A stretch of DNA of 45,407 nucleotides from SZUA-584 sp041656035. GTDB taxonomy: Bacteria; Bacillota; Clostridia; Christensenellales; SZUA-584. How positions within the stretch are numbered: position 1 is the stretch's first letter; each line of letters opens with the position of its first letter. The translations under genes were made by a program, and so were the position numbers. The notes below the pieces were generated by a model that ran no database searches, had not been told where the DNA came from, and saw only the letters and a list, made by a program, of their open reading frames with translations. This document shows, one piece after another, positions 8,858 through 15,967 of this stretch. Where the stretch lies: contig CAZPHS010000015.1 of the NCBI GenBank assembly GCA_964586785.1, positions 1 to 45,407 of the forward strand, in the 5' to 3' direction.

Positions 8858-8906
8858 GCCGGCTTTTTTAAGCGTCGGCAGCTTTTCTTTAATACAATAA
8901 TTGAAA

Positions 8907-8926
8907 AGAGTGGGTTTTCCCACTCT
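8907..8926 (-). promoter_or_regulatory. Leader hairpin / attenuator of the rimP-nusA-infB operon
   Basis: AGAGTGGG and CCCACTCT form a perfect eight-pair stem with an AAAA loop, followed by UUUU and then CAAUU. It lies downstream of the promoter at 8956-8984 and upstream of rimP, so it is in the operon's leader RNA. A GTGGG/CCCAC hairpin in this place is a recurring feature of Firmicutes rimP leaders, and in Bacillus subtilis NusA is reported to autoregulate its operon through termination in the leader. The short U-run fits a weak, NusA-dependent terminator. Confidence 0.7.
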
Positions 8927-8955
8927 CAGCTAAAAAAAGAATTGCCAACAACGCA

Positions 8956-8984
8956 AATATACCATAAAGACATAAAATGTGCAA
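8956..8984 (-). promoter_or_regulatory. Sigma-A promoter of the rimP-nusA-infB operon
   Basis: The -35 is TTGCAC (8979-8984), the spacer is 17 bases, and the -10 is TATATT (8956-8961) preceded by TGG, which makes it an extended -10. Transcription would start near 8949, giving a leader of about 105 bases that contains the attenuator hairpin. This is a close match to the housekeeping consensus. Confidence 0.8.
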
Positions 8985-9043
8985 GAAGAATTATAAGCTT
9001 AAAATAATAGGTCCCGGGTATCCGGCGCCGCCGTTATAAGGCG

Positions 9044-9853
9044 TTAAACGAGCGCGATTACCGCGGCCATCGCTCCCGTTTGCCCCTTGTCCCTGCGGTG
9101 GGAAAAAAACAGTTCTTTATTTTCGTATGTGCAAAGCCGCGCGTCGGTAATATTTTCGGGTAATATTCCCGCCGAAAGCATATCGTCTGTACACGCTTTA
9201 TTAAGGTCGGCGTAATAGCGTCCGTCGCGCTCCCGCACGACGCTTTTGCCAAATTCAGTTTCAAACACTTTTTTTACGTCTTCCCCTATTTCAAAATATT
9301 TTACGCTTATGCACGGCCCTACGGCCGCAAGAATATCGCTTTTCCCGCAGCCCGCGCTACAAAGCGTATCTATTGAAATCCTTGCGAAATGCTCCGCTAT
9401 GCCTCTCCATCCCGCGTGGCATACCGCGGCCGCGCGTCTTATAGGGTCATAAAAAAACAACGGCGCGCAGTCCGCGTGAAAAGAAATAAGCGGCAGCCCC
9501 GCCGCGATTGTATACAGACCGTCGCACACATTATGCAGCGGCTCGCTTATAACGCCGCGTCCCGCATCGCTTTTTACCGCGAGGTGGATTTTGGCGCTGT
9601 GAGCGTAGTTAATGCACACAGCCTGTTTTTCGTCAAATCCCGCGGCCGCGCTAAAGCGCGCGAGGTTCTCTATAAAATTGTGCTGGTTTTGTTCACGCTT
9701 GCGGCTGAAATTGAGCGTGTTGTACGGTTTTTTGCTTACTCCGCCTATACGCGTGGAAAAAGCGCAGCAAACACCGCCGGCTTTTTCAAAAGAAGGTATC
9801 TTTAAAAAACTAACGCCGTTTTTTTCGTGAATGCTAAACCCTGTTTTTATCAT
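9044..9853 (-). CDS. pgeF: Peptidoglycan editing factor PgeF (YfiH/YlmD, laccase-domain family)
   Basis: Family members are multicopper-oxidase-like in name only. They act as purine nucleoside phosphorylase/adenosine deaminase enzymes, or remove wrongly incorporated residues from peptidoglycan precursors. The 269 residues carry the Zn-ligand motifs: YAHSAKIH, FHADCAPLFF and CHAGWRGIAEH, followed by GPCISVKYFEIGEDV. Length and order are standard. The start overlaps the nrdR stop by four bases. In Bacillus the orthologue ylmD lies downstream of sigG and ylmC, so the context is conserved. Confidence 0.92.
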   Translation of the reverse strand: MIKTGFSIHEKNGVSFLKIPSFEKAGGVCCAFSTRIGGVSKKPYNTLNFSRKREQNQHNFIENLARFSAAAGFDEKQAVCINYAHSAKIHLAVKSDAGRGVISEPLHNVCDGLYTIAAGLPLISFHADCAPLFFYDPIRRAAAVCHAGWRGIAEHFARISIDTLCSAGCGKSDILAAVGPCISVKYFEIGEDVKKVFETEFGKSVVRERDGRYYADLNKACTDDMLSAGILPENITDARLCTYENKELFFSHRRDKGQTGAMAAVIALV

Positions 9854-10305
9854 TTTTCTTCAAGCAGCCGCTGAAGCTCTTTCATAAAAGTGTCAACGTC
9901 TTTGAATTCTTTATATACCGAAGCGAAGCGCACATACGCGACATCGTCAAGCTCTTTTAAACCCTTCATTACAAGCCCGCCTATCTCGCGGGTGGTTATT
10001 TCCTGACGCAGCGAGTTGAATATCGCCTTTTCGATTCCTGCCACGAGAGCCTCTATATCATGCATGGGCACAGGCCGTTTCTCGCAAGCTTTGATTATGC
10101 CGAATTTGATTTTATCCGCGTCAAACGATACCCTGTCTCCATTTTTCTTAACTACCAGAAGCGGCAGGCTGTCTATTTTTTCATACGTTGTAAACCGCTT
10201 TTTGCACAGCAGGCATTCCCTGCGCCGCCTTATTGAGCTCCCTTCGTCAGTCGGCCGCGAATCAACTACTTTGCTCTCAATATGTCCGCAATATATGCAT
10301 TTCAT
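9850..10305 (-). CDS. nrdR: Transcriptional repressor NrdR
   Basis: ATP/dATP-sensing repressor of ribonucleotide reductase genes. The 151 residues begin with a zinc ribbon (Cys3, Cys6, Cys31, Cys34) with the arginine-rich strand SSIRRRRECLLC between, followed by an ATP-cone domain (about 49-139). The length is typical. It has a strong promoter of its own (10339-10368) and a GGGGG ribosome site, and is coupled to pgeF. No ribonucleotide reductase gene is in the window, so the regulon is elsewhere. Confidence 0.96.
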   Translation of the reverse strand: MKCIYCGHIESKVVDSRPTDEGSSIRRRRECLLCKKRFTTYEKIDSLPLLVVKKNGDRVSFDADKIKFGIIKACEKRPVPMHDIEALVAGIEKAIFNSLRQEITTREIGGLVMKGLKELDDVAYVRFASVYKEFKDVDTFMKELQRLLEEK

Positions 10306-10338
10306 AAGCTGCCCCCAAAAAATATTTATTTGTTACTT

Positions 10339-10368
10339 ATTATAGCACAGCGCCGGACACATTACCAA
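10339..10368 (-). promoter_or_regulatory. Sigma-A promoter of nrdR-pgeF
   Basis: The -10 is a perfect TATAAT (10339-10344) preceded by TGC, an extended -10. The -35 is TTGGTA (10363-10368) with an 18-base spacer. Transcription would start about 30 bases before nrdR. Confidence 0.75.
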
Positions 10369-10382
10369 TAGCTGTTACCGGC

Positions 10383-10649
10383 TTATTGACCGTGCGGATA
10401 ATTTGGAACGCCGCCGGATTCGATTTCAACGAGTATAACGTCTTCGCCTATCTTTCTTATATTGCACCACGGTATAACGCTGTCGCGCTCTCCGCGGAAT
10501 AAGAACGACAAACGGGACGGCCCGGGCACAACTATAGCGCACACCTTTCCGGCGCTTATATCCACAACCATATCGCAAACATAACCGAGACGCGCGCCGT
10601 CAAGCACGTTTACGACTTCTTTCTGTCTTAATTTAGAGAAACGCGTCAT
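10383..10649 (-). CDS. ylmC: YlmC/YmxH-family PRC-barrel sporulation protein
   Basis: An 88-residue PRC-barrel protein; MTRFSKLRQKEVVNVLDGARLGYVCDMVVD is the family's opening. The middle (KVCAIVVPG, RDSVIPWCNIRKIGEDVILVE) completes the beta-barrel. Members are conserved in spore formers next to sigG, and YmxH-like proteins are annotated as sporulation proteins, but the biochemical role is unknown. I chose ATG 10649 with GAGGTG upstream; the TTG at 10667 precedes that ribosome site. The dam gene separates it from sigG, to which it is usually adjacent. Confidence 0.88.
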   Translation of the reverse strand: MTRFSKLRQKEVVNVLDGARLGYVCDMVVDISAGKVCAIVVPGPSRLSFLFRGERDSVIPWCNIRKIGEDVILVEIESGGVPNYPHGQ

Positions 10650-10811
10650 ATTAATCACCTCTCTCAATAATATTAATTGCAGCGCAAGAAAAAGACTGCG
10701 TTTTTGTTTTTTAACCGCCGGACGTATATTAAGTATTATTGTTTATAGAAAACACGATTTTTGTATGTTATTATGTACGCGTGGCTTCGCAAAACTATTA
10801 AGGGGCAGACT

Positions 10812-11744
10812 ATGATTAATACTATTGATAAAAAACCGGTTGATACACGTCACGTCAGTATAAAACCTTTTGTTAAATGGGCCGGCGGAAAATCACAATT
10901 ACTAAACGAAATAAAAAAAATATATCCCGATGAACTTGGAAAAAGAATAACAAAATACGCCGAACCGTTTGTTGGCGGAGGCGCGGTGTTGTTTGATATA
11001 TTGAGCAATTATAAACTGGACAAACTGTATATCGGCGATCTTAACGCCGAACTTATAAACGCTTATCAAATAATAAAAAATGACGTGCAAGAGCTTATAA
11101 CAGTTTTAAAACGGTTATCAAAAGAATACTTTTCTTTTTGCGATGAACAAAAAAAGGAATACTATTATTCAACCAGGAAGCGCTTTAATAGCTTAAAATT
11201 AAGCCAAAACGATTCACACAGTATCGAAAAAGCCGCTCTATTTATATTTCTGAATAAAACTTGTTTTAACGGCCTGTACCGTGTTAATAAAAAAGGGCTG
11301 TTTAATGTTCCTGTGGGTTCATACAAAAACCCGACTATCTGCGATGAAGACAACCTCCTAAATATCTCCGACGCTTTAAAAAAAGTCATTATTGTTTGTG
11401 GAGATTACAGGCTCTCGGATGGTTTTATTGATGAAGACACCTTTGTATACTTTGATCCCCCATACCGTCCGTTATCCGAAACGGCATCATTTACATCATA
11501 TACAAAAAATAATTTTGGGGATGAAGAACAAATCGAGCTGGCAAAGTATGTATACAAGCTTGAGCAAAGAGGAGCTAAAATTGTCATCAGTAACTCAGAC
11601 CCAAAGAATTTGGAAAAGAAAGATGAGTTCTTCGACAAATTATATTCCACATATCAAATCAATAGGGTTTTCGCAACTCGTATGATAAACTGCAATGGCA
11701 ATTCACGCGGTAAAATAAAAGAATTGCTTATATCAACATTTTGA
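10812..11744 (+). CDS. dam: Dam-type DNA adenine-N6 methyltransferase (D12 class, M.DpnII-like)
   Basis: Methylates adenine, most likely in GATC, using S-adenosylmethionine. The 310 residues contain KPFVKWAGGKSQLL at the N-terminus (motif X), PFVGGGAVLFD (motif I, SAM binding, about 52-62), LNKTCFNGLYRVNKKG, and the catalytic DPPY at 215-218. ATG 10812 has AGGGGCAG upstream; a TTG 17 codons earlier lacks a site. It is the only plus-strand gene between pgeF and spoIIIAA, is AT-richer than its neighbours, and splits the sigG-ylmC pair, all suggesting transfer. A restriction gene stub follows. Target sequence inferred from family. Confidence 0.9.
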   Translation: MINTIDKKPVDTRHVSIKPFVKWAGGKSQLLNEIKKIYPDELGKRITKYAEPFVGGGAVLFDILSNYKLDKLYIGDLNAELINAYQIIKNDVQELITVLKRLSKEYFSFCDEQKKEYYYSTRKRFNSLKLSQNDSHSIEKAALFIFLNKTCFNGLYRVNKKGLFNVPVGSYKNPTICDEDNLLNISDALKKVIIVCGDYRLSDGFIDEDTFVYFDPPYRPLSETASFTSYTKNNFGDEEQIELAKYVYKLEQRGAKIVISNSDPKNLEKKDEFFDKLYSTYQINRVFATRMINCNGNSRGKIKELLISTF

Positions 11745-11756
11745 GGTTTGTGATTT

Positions 11757-11810
11757 ATGAGAGATTTTAATGAATGGGTTGCACATTTTAAAACATCAAT
11801 TTACTTGTAA
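11757..11810 (+). pseudogene. Stub resembling the start of a DpnII-type restriction endonuclease
   Basis: Twelve bases after the dam stop, an ATG opens a 17-codon frame, MRDFNEWVAHFKTSIYL, ending in TAA at 11808-11810. GAGG at the dam stop is suitably spaced as a ribosome site. The F-D/N-EW...-T-S/T-I/V pattern resembles the first residues of GATC-cutting enzymes of the DpnII/MboI type, whose genes commonly follow the methylase. The rest of such a gene (about 280 codons) is absent; only 78 bases separate the stub from sigG. I infer a deleted restriction gene. The match is short, so chance is not excluded. Confidence 0.4.
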
Positions 11811-11888
11811 AAGTTTGTCACCTTCAAACATTTGCGCAAATCCATACCCGCATATTATTTTATACGTAGCGCCACAAAGCGTTTACTG

Positions 11889-12662
11889 TTATATAGTCCT
11901 TCTCATCGCTTTAAGCGCGTTCTTCTCCAGCCTTGACACCTGCGCCTGGCTTATTCCTATTTCGTTAGCCACTTCCATTTGGGTTTTACCCTGATAAAAC
12001 CGCATGTTAATAATATTCTTTTCGCGCTCGCTCAGCTTTTCCATGGCTTCTTTTAAGGCAAGCCCCTCAAACCATGTCGTGTCGGCGCCGGAGTTGTCCG
12101 CCAGCAGGTCCATAACGAATATAGCGTCCGAACCGTCGTGATACACCGGCTCGTAGAGCGAGACCGGGTCTTGAATAGCGTCCAGCGCAAATACCACGTC
12201 TTCCACGTTAACGCCCATTTCATTCGCTATCTTTTCAATGCTCGGGTCTGCGCTGTCTTTTTTTGAAAGCATATTGCGTATCTGCAGCGCTTTATAAGCG
12301 ATATCCCGAAGGGAGCGCGAAACGCGTATACTGTTGTTATCGCGCAGATAGCGCCTTAACTCTCCGGTTATCATAGGCACGGCATATGTGGAAAAACGCA
12401 CCCCGAGCTCCACATTAAAGTTATCTATAGCTTTTATTAGCCCTATGCAGCCAACCTGAAACAAATCGTCCATGTTTTCTTTCCGCCCCGAAAAACGCTG
12501 TATTACGCTTAGCACGAGGCGAAGGTTTCCTTTAATAAATTCCTCGCGCGCCGCCTTGTCTCCGGCTTTTATTTTAAGCATCATCTCACTCATTTGTTTT
12601 TGCTTCATTACTGGCAGTTTTGACGTGTCCACTCCGCAGATTTCAACCTTGTTAATAAGCAT
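11889..12662 (-). CDS. sigG: Late forespore sigma factor SigG
   Basis: Directs transcription in the forespore after engulfment. The 257 residues open with NKVEICGVDTSKLPVM, the conserved SigG N-terminus that binds anti-sigma factors. Region 2 follows (NLRLVLSVIQRF, DDLFQVGCIGLIKAIDNF, FSTYAVPMITGELRRYLRD), then regions 3 and 4 with the helix-turn-helix EVANEIGISQAQVSRLEKNAL. Full length is present. Unlike in Bacillus, spoIIGA and sigE are not directly upstream; ispA is. A candidate forespore promoter lies at 12694-12723. Confidence 0.97.
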   Translation of the reverse strand: MLINKVEICGVDTSKLPVMKQKQMSEMMLKIKAGDKAAREEFIKGNLRLVLSVIQRFSGRKENMDDLFQVGCIGLIKAIDNFNVELGVRFSTYAVPMITGELRRYLRDNNSIRVSRSLRDIAYKALQIRNMLSKKDSADPSIEKIANEMGVNVEDVVFALDAIQDPVSLYEPVYHDGSDAIFVMDLLADNSGADTTWFEGLALKEAMEKLSEREKNIINMRFYQGKTQMEVANEIGISQAQVSRLEKNALKAMRRTI

Positions 12663-12693
12663 GCAATACTCTCCCCGGTAGCTTTGATATGAC

Positions 12694-12723
12694 TAGCATT
12701 GCCATGCAAAAATGCTTTTATAC
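12694..12723 (-). promoter_or_regulatory. Candidate sigma-F/sigma-G promoter of sigG
   Basis: On the minus strand GTATA (12719-12723) and AATGCTA (12694-12700) are separated by 18 bases, resembling the forespore consensus GnATA / CATnnTA with one mismatch in the -10. The spacer contains an inverted repeat, TTGC-ATG-GCAA. sigG is driven by sigma-F and then sigma-G in Bacillus, which is what makes the assignment plausible. Confidence 0.4.
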
Positions 12724-12756
12724 TGCTGAAAAACGGTTTTTGGACAGCCGAAAACA

Positions 12757-12782
12757 GGTGTGTGCTTTCATTAACGCACACC
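12757..12782 (-). terminator. Hairpin terminator downstream of ispA
   Basis: GGTGTGCG and CACACACC form an eight-pair stem (one G-U pair) with a ten-base loop, followed on the minus strand by TGTTTTC. It lies about 110 bases after the ispA stop and before sigG, so it probably ends the asp23-to-ispA transcript. Confidence 0.45.
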
Positions 12783-12891
12783 AAAAAACAAGCTAAGCTT
12801 GATTGCCGACAGTTTTAACTCGTATTAAATAAAGCTTATGAGAAAATAAAAATGGATGTTACGGCACATTAAATTTTTTTGTTCCGTTGTT

Positions 12892-13755
12892 TTATCTGTC
12901 CCTGTTAAGAAGCATATCGGCCATATCGGCAAGCGCTTTTGCCCTGCCGTCAAAACACGCAAGCGCTTCTTTTGCCTCTTTTGTTTTTTCCCGCGCGATA
13001 ACGCGCGAAGCGTCCGTACCCATAGCGCGCACAAACGTAAGCTTGCCGGATAACTCGTCCTTGCCTGTTGACTTGCCTAGTATCGCGCCGTCTCCTTTGA
13101 TATCAAGTATATCGTCCACAATTTGAAACGCGAGCCCTACGCAGCCGCCATAAACTCCAAGCGCGGCAATCTCGTCTTCGGGCGCATTAAGCAGCGCCGC
13201 GCCCGCGGTTACCGAAGCGCTTATAAGCGCCGCGGTTTTTCTGATATGAATGAATTCAAGCGCCTTTAAATCAAGCCCCTTGCCCTCGAACGAAATATCG
13301 GCGGCCTGCCCCGCTATCATTCCGCGCGCTCCAGCCGCTTTTGCGATTATACGCGTCGCTTTTACATAATTGGCGTATTCTTTTTCACGAAGCGCGGCGC
13401 CCAGCATTGTTTCAAAAGCGCAGTTGAGCAAACCGTCTCCCGCAAGAATGGCGTTGCCTTCCCCGAACACCACATGGCACGTCGGTTTCCCGCGCCTTAA
13501 AACGTCGTTGTCCATCGCGGGGAGATCGTCGTGTATAAGCGAATAGGTATGTATCATTTCTATGGCGCACGCAAAATCAAGAGCCTTACCGGCGCCGCCG
13601 TATATATCCGCCGACATAAGGCAAAGCGTTGGTCTTAACCTTTTGCCCCCGCCGAGCAGGCTGTAGCACATGGCGTCTTTTAAAACGCCGGGCTCGCACA
13701 TTTTATCCATCAGCCGCATAAGACGGCTGTTTATTTTGTCCGCCAGCTTATTCAT
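12892..13755 (-). CDS. ispA: Polyprenyl (farnesyl/geranyl) diphosphate synthase
   Basis: Condenses isopentenyl diphosphate with allylic diphosphates to make C15 (or C20) precursors for undecaprenyl and quinone synthesis. The 287 residues contain the first aspartate-rich motif DDLPAMD (76-82) and the second DDILD (214-218), with GGGKRLRP upstream for pyrophosphate binding. The two residues between the first aspartates and the Pro-Ala insertion fit bacterial short-chain synthases. It overlaps the xseB stop by eight bases. Its usual downstream partner dxs is not present here. Confidence 0.95.
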   Translation of the reverse strand: MNKLADKINSRLMRLMDKMCEPGVLKDAMCYSLLGGGKRLRPTLCLMSADIYGGAGKALDFACAIEMIHTYSLIHDDLPAMDNDVLRRGKPTCHVVFGEGNAILAGDGLLNCAFETMLGAALREKEYANYVKATRIIAKAAGARGMIAGQAADISFEGKGLDLKALEFIHIRKTAALISASVTAGAALLNAPEDEIAALGVYGGCVGLAFQIVDDILDIKGDGAILGKSTGKDELSGKLTFVRAMGTDASRVIAREKTKEAKEALACFDGRAKALADMADMLLNRDR

Positions 13756-13942
13756 CGGCGTGCTCGCCGGTTTTGATTATTTCAATTTTAGTTTTATATT
13801 CGTCAAGCTTTTTTTGCAGCGCGTCCGCAAGCCTTATGCCCCGCGCGTAAAGCTCCATGCTTTTCTCTATTCCCTCCTGCCCCGATTGCAGCCGCTGCGC
13901 AATATCCGAAAGCCTAAGCAGCTCCTGTTCAAAGTTGTCCAT
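13748..13942 (-). CDS. xseB: Exodeoxyribonuclease VII small subunit
   Basis: A 64-residue, all-helical subunit that forms the long stalk of exonuclease VII. It shows the family heptad pattern (LLRLSDIAQRLQSGQEGIEKSMELYARGI), with the conserved ESMELYERG-like core. The gene overlaps xseA upstream by one base and ispA downstream by eight bases, so all three are translationally coupled. Confidence 0.93.
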   Translation of the reverse strand: MDNFEQELLRLSDIAQRLQSGQEGIEKSMELYARGIRLADALQKKLDEYKTKIEIIKTGEHADE

Positions 13943-15132
13943 TATCTGCCCCTTCCCGTTGCCGCGGCCCTGCCGTCTTTAAACTCTATCTGAAGATTGC
14001 CTACGGCGGCGTCCGCGGTTTTAACAACATTTCCGTTCTCATCGTAAACTATGGAATAACCGCGTTCTAAAACGCCGCGCGGGTTCAAACCGTATAAAAG
14101 CGCGCGGTATTGCTCAAGCTTCATTTCGTTTCGCCCAAGGCCGGCGGTCACGGCGCCGTTTATTTGCCTTAACGAAAAATCAAGCCGGGATTCCGCCTGC
14201 GCAATTTTCGCGGCAACGGTATAGACGGATAGGGCGCTTTTATACATATCGAGTTTTTCAGCGTTCGATTCTATGGCATATTCAAGGCTGAAAATCAAAT
14301 CCTTTTTATAATCCTCAAGCGTTTTTTTAAGCGTATCCTTTTCTTTAACAACCAGCTCCGCGGCCGCGGACGGCGTCGGCGCGCGCAAATCCGCCGCCAT
14401 ATCGCAAAGAGTATAGTCGGTTTCGTGTCCTACCGCAGACACTATGGGTATTGCGGATTCGTAAACGGCGCGAACAACAGCTTCCTCGTTAAACGCGGAC
14501 AAATCCTCGAACGAGCCGCCCCCTCTCGCGACGATTATTACGTCCGGCTTTGCATTTTCATTAAAATAAGCGATTCCGCGGCAAATATCGGCCGCCGCGT
14601 CCCGTCCCTGTACCTGAACCGGAAACACCGTTATGCCAACGCCGTCAAATCGTCTTGTTGAAACATTTATTATATCGTGCAAAACCGCGCCGGAAGGCGA
14701 TGTAACCACTCCTATATTTACCGCGAAATACGGCAGCGGTTTTTTATGCGCTTCAAGAAAAAGGCCTTCTTCGGAGAGCTTTTGCCGTGTTCGCTCAAAT
14801 TTAGCGTACAAATCGCCTATTCCGAGCGGCGCAGCGGTCTCTACCACAAGCTGTACCGACGCGCTTTTGCGGTAAAACGATATGCGTCCGCTAATCTTTA
14901 CCGACGCGCCGTCATAAAGTTCGCTTTTGTACCGGTTTTCCGCGTAATCATATAATATGCAGCCAAGCAATGAATTCTCGTCTTTCAGTGAAAAAAACGC
15001 GTGACCAACCGACGAATAAACAAGATTGGTAATCTCGCCGGTCACCTTTATGCGGCAAAGCAACGGGTCGCTGAACATTTTACGGCTTATATATTCGTTT
15101 ACCTGTGACACGCTGAATACTATATCAGCCAT
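13942..15132 (-). CDS. xseA: Exodeoxyribonuclease VII large subunit
   Basis: Catalytic subunit of the single-strand DNA exonuclease VII, active in repair and mismatch correction. From ATG 15132 the protein has 396 residues: an OB fold (about 5-100), the catalytic domain with RGGGSFEDLSAFNEE and GHETDYTLCD-ADLRAPTPSAAAE, then a coiled-coil that binds XseB, and a C-terminal region with RGYSIVYDENG. This ATG overlaps the end of folD by eight bases and matches the family's usual start; the open frame extends ten codons further upstream without a ribosome site. Confidence 0.96.
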   Translation of the reverse strand: MADIVFSVSQVNEYISRKMFSDPLLCRIKVTGEITNLVYSSVGHAFFSLKDENSLLGCILYDYAENRYKSELYDGASVKISGRISFYRKSASVQLVVETAAPLGIGDLYAKFERTRQKLSEEGLFLEAHKKPLPYFAVNIGVVTSPSGAVLHDIINVSTRRFDGVGITVFPVQVQGRDAAADICRGIAYFNENAKPDVIIVARGGGSFEDLSAFNEEAVVRAVYESAIPIVSAVGHETDYTLCDMAADLRAPTPSAAAELVVKEKDTLKKTLEDYKKDLIFSLEYAIESNAEKLDMYKSALSVYTVAAKIAQAESRLDFSLRQINGAVTAGLGRNEMKLEQYRALLYGLNPRGVLERGYSIVYDENGNVVKTADAAVGNLQIEFKDGRAAATGRGR

Positions 15133-15967
15133 AAAGCCGCGCCGCCTCCGCGGTATTCTCAAGCAGCATTGTTATTGTCATGGGGCCTACACCGCCGGGA
15201 ACGGGAGTAATATATCCGGCTTTTCTGCGCGCTTCCTCAAACAGCACGTCTCCCTTAAGCTTGCCGTCAACTTTTGTTGTGCCCACGTCAATTACAACCG
15301 CGCCTGGTTTGATATAATCGCCGGTAATCATTTCCGCCCTGCCTATGGCGGCGACCAGTATATCGGCGCCGGCGCATATTTTCGCAAGATTTTCGGTGCG
15401 CGAATGGCACATTGTAACTGTTGCGTTGTCAGCCATAAGCAGCAGAGAAACGGGCTTGCCGACCATATTGCTGCGCCCTATTACAACCGCGTTTTTTCCG
15501 CGTATTTTAGTGCCCGTACTTTTAATAAGGTGCATTATACCCTTGGGCGTACACGGTATAAAACCCTTTTCGCCCACAAGCAGCCTTCCGGCGGTTACAA
15601 CGTGCAAACCGTCCACATCTTTATCGGGGTCCACCTCGCGCAGCACCGCGCGCTCGTCAAGGTGAGAGGGCAACGGCAGTTGTATAAGAATGCCGTGAAT
15701 AGACTTATCGTTGTTTAAACCGTGTATTAATGATATAAGCTTTTGCGGCGAAGTATCCGAGGCAAGCCGATGCACAACGGAATGTATGCCCACTTCCTCA
15801 CAGCCGCGCTCTTTATTGCGAACGTATATCGCGGAGGCGGGGTCGTCACCCGCCAGTATTACCGCCAGCCCGGGGGTTACGCCTTGTTTTTTCAGTTCCG
15901 CAATATTTATTTTCAGTTCTTCCCTCAAGCCTGCCGAAATCGCTTTTCCGTCGATTATATTGCTCAA
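15125..15967 (-). CDS. folD: Methylenetetrahydrofolate dehydrogenase / cyclohydrolase
   Basis: Interconverts 5,10-methylene-THF, methenyl-THF and 10-formyl-THF, supplying one-carbon units for purines and fMet-tRNA. The 280 residues contain YVRNKERGCEEVGI with the catalytic lysine, the PLPSHLDERAVL loop, the NADP-binding GRSNMVGKPVSLLL, and the C-terminal PVPGGVGPMTITMLLENT. It starts at TTG 15967, overlapping the upstream stop as TTGA with GGAGAG before it. Placement beside xseA and nusB is typical of clostridia. Confidence 0.96.
   Translation of the reverse strand: MSNIIDGKAISAGLREELKINIAELKKQGVTPGLAVILAGDDPASAIYVRNKERGCEEVGIHSVVHRLASDTSPQKLISLIHGLNNDKSIHGILIQLPLPSHLDERAVLREVDPDKDVDGLHVVTAGRLLVGEKGFIPCTPKGIMHLIKSTGTKIRGKNAVVIGRSNMVGKPVSLLLMADNATVTMCHSRTENLAKICAGADILVAAIGRAEMITGDYIKPGAVVIDVGTTKVDGKLKGDVLFEEARRKAGYITPVPGGVGPMTITMLLENTAEAARLYG

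Noticed and set aside
11770..11994. Plus-strand frame of 74 codons between dam and sigG
   Set aside because: It runs into the 3' end of sigG in antisense. The restriction-like stub at 11757-11810 in another frame fits the context better.
15026..15718. A 230-codon plus-strand frame over xseA and folD
   Set aside because: It crosses the boundary of two well-supported genes on the other strand and has no family pattern or ribosome site.
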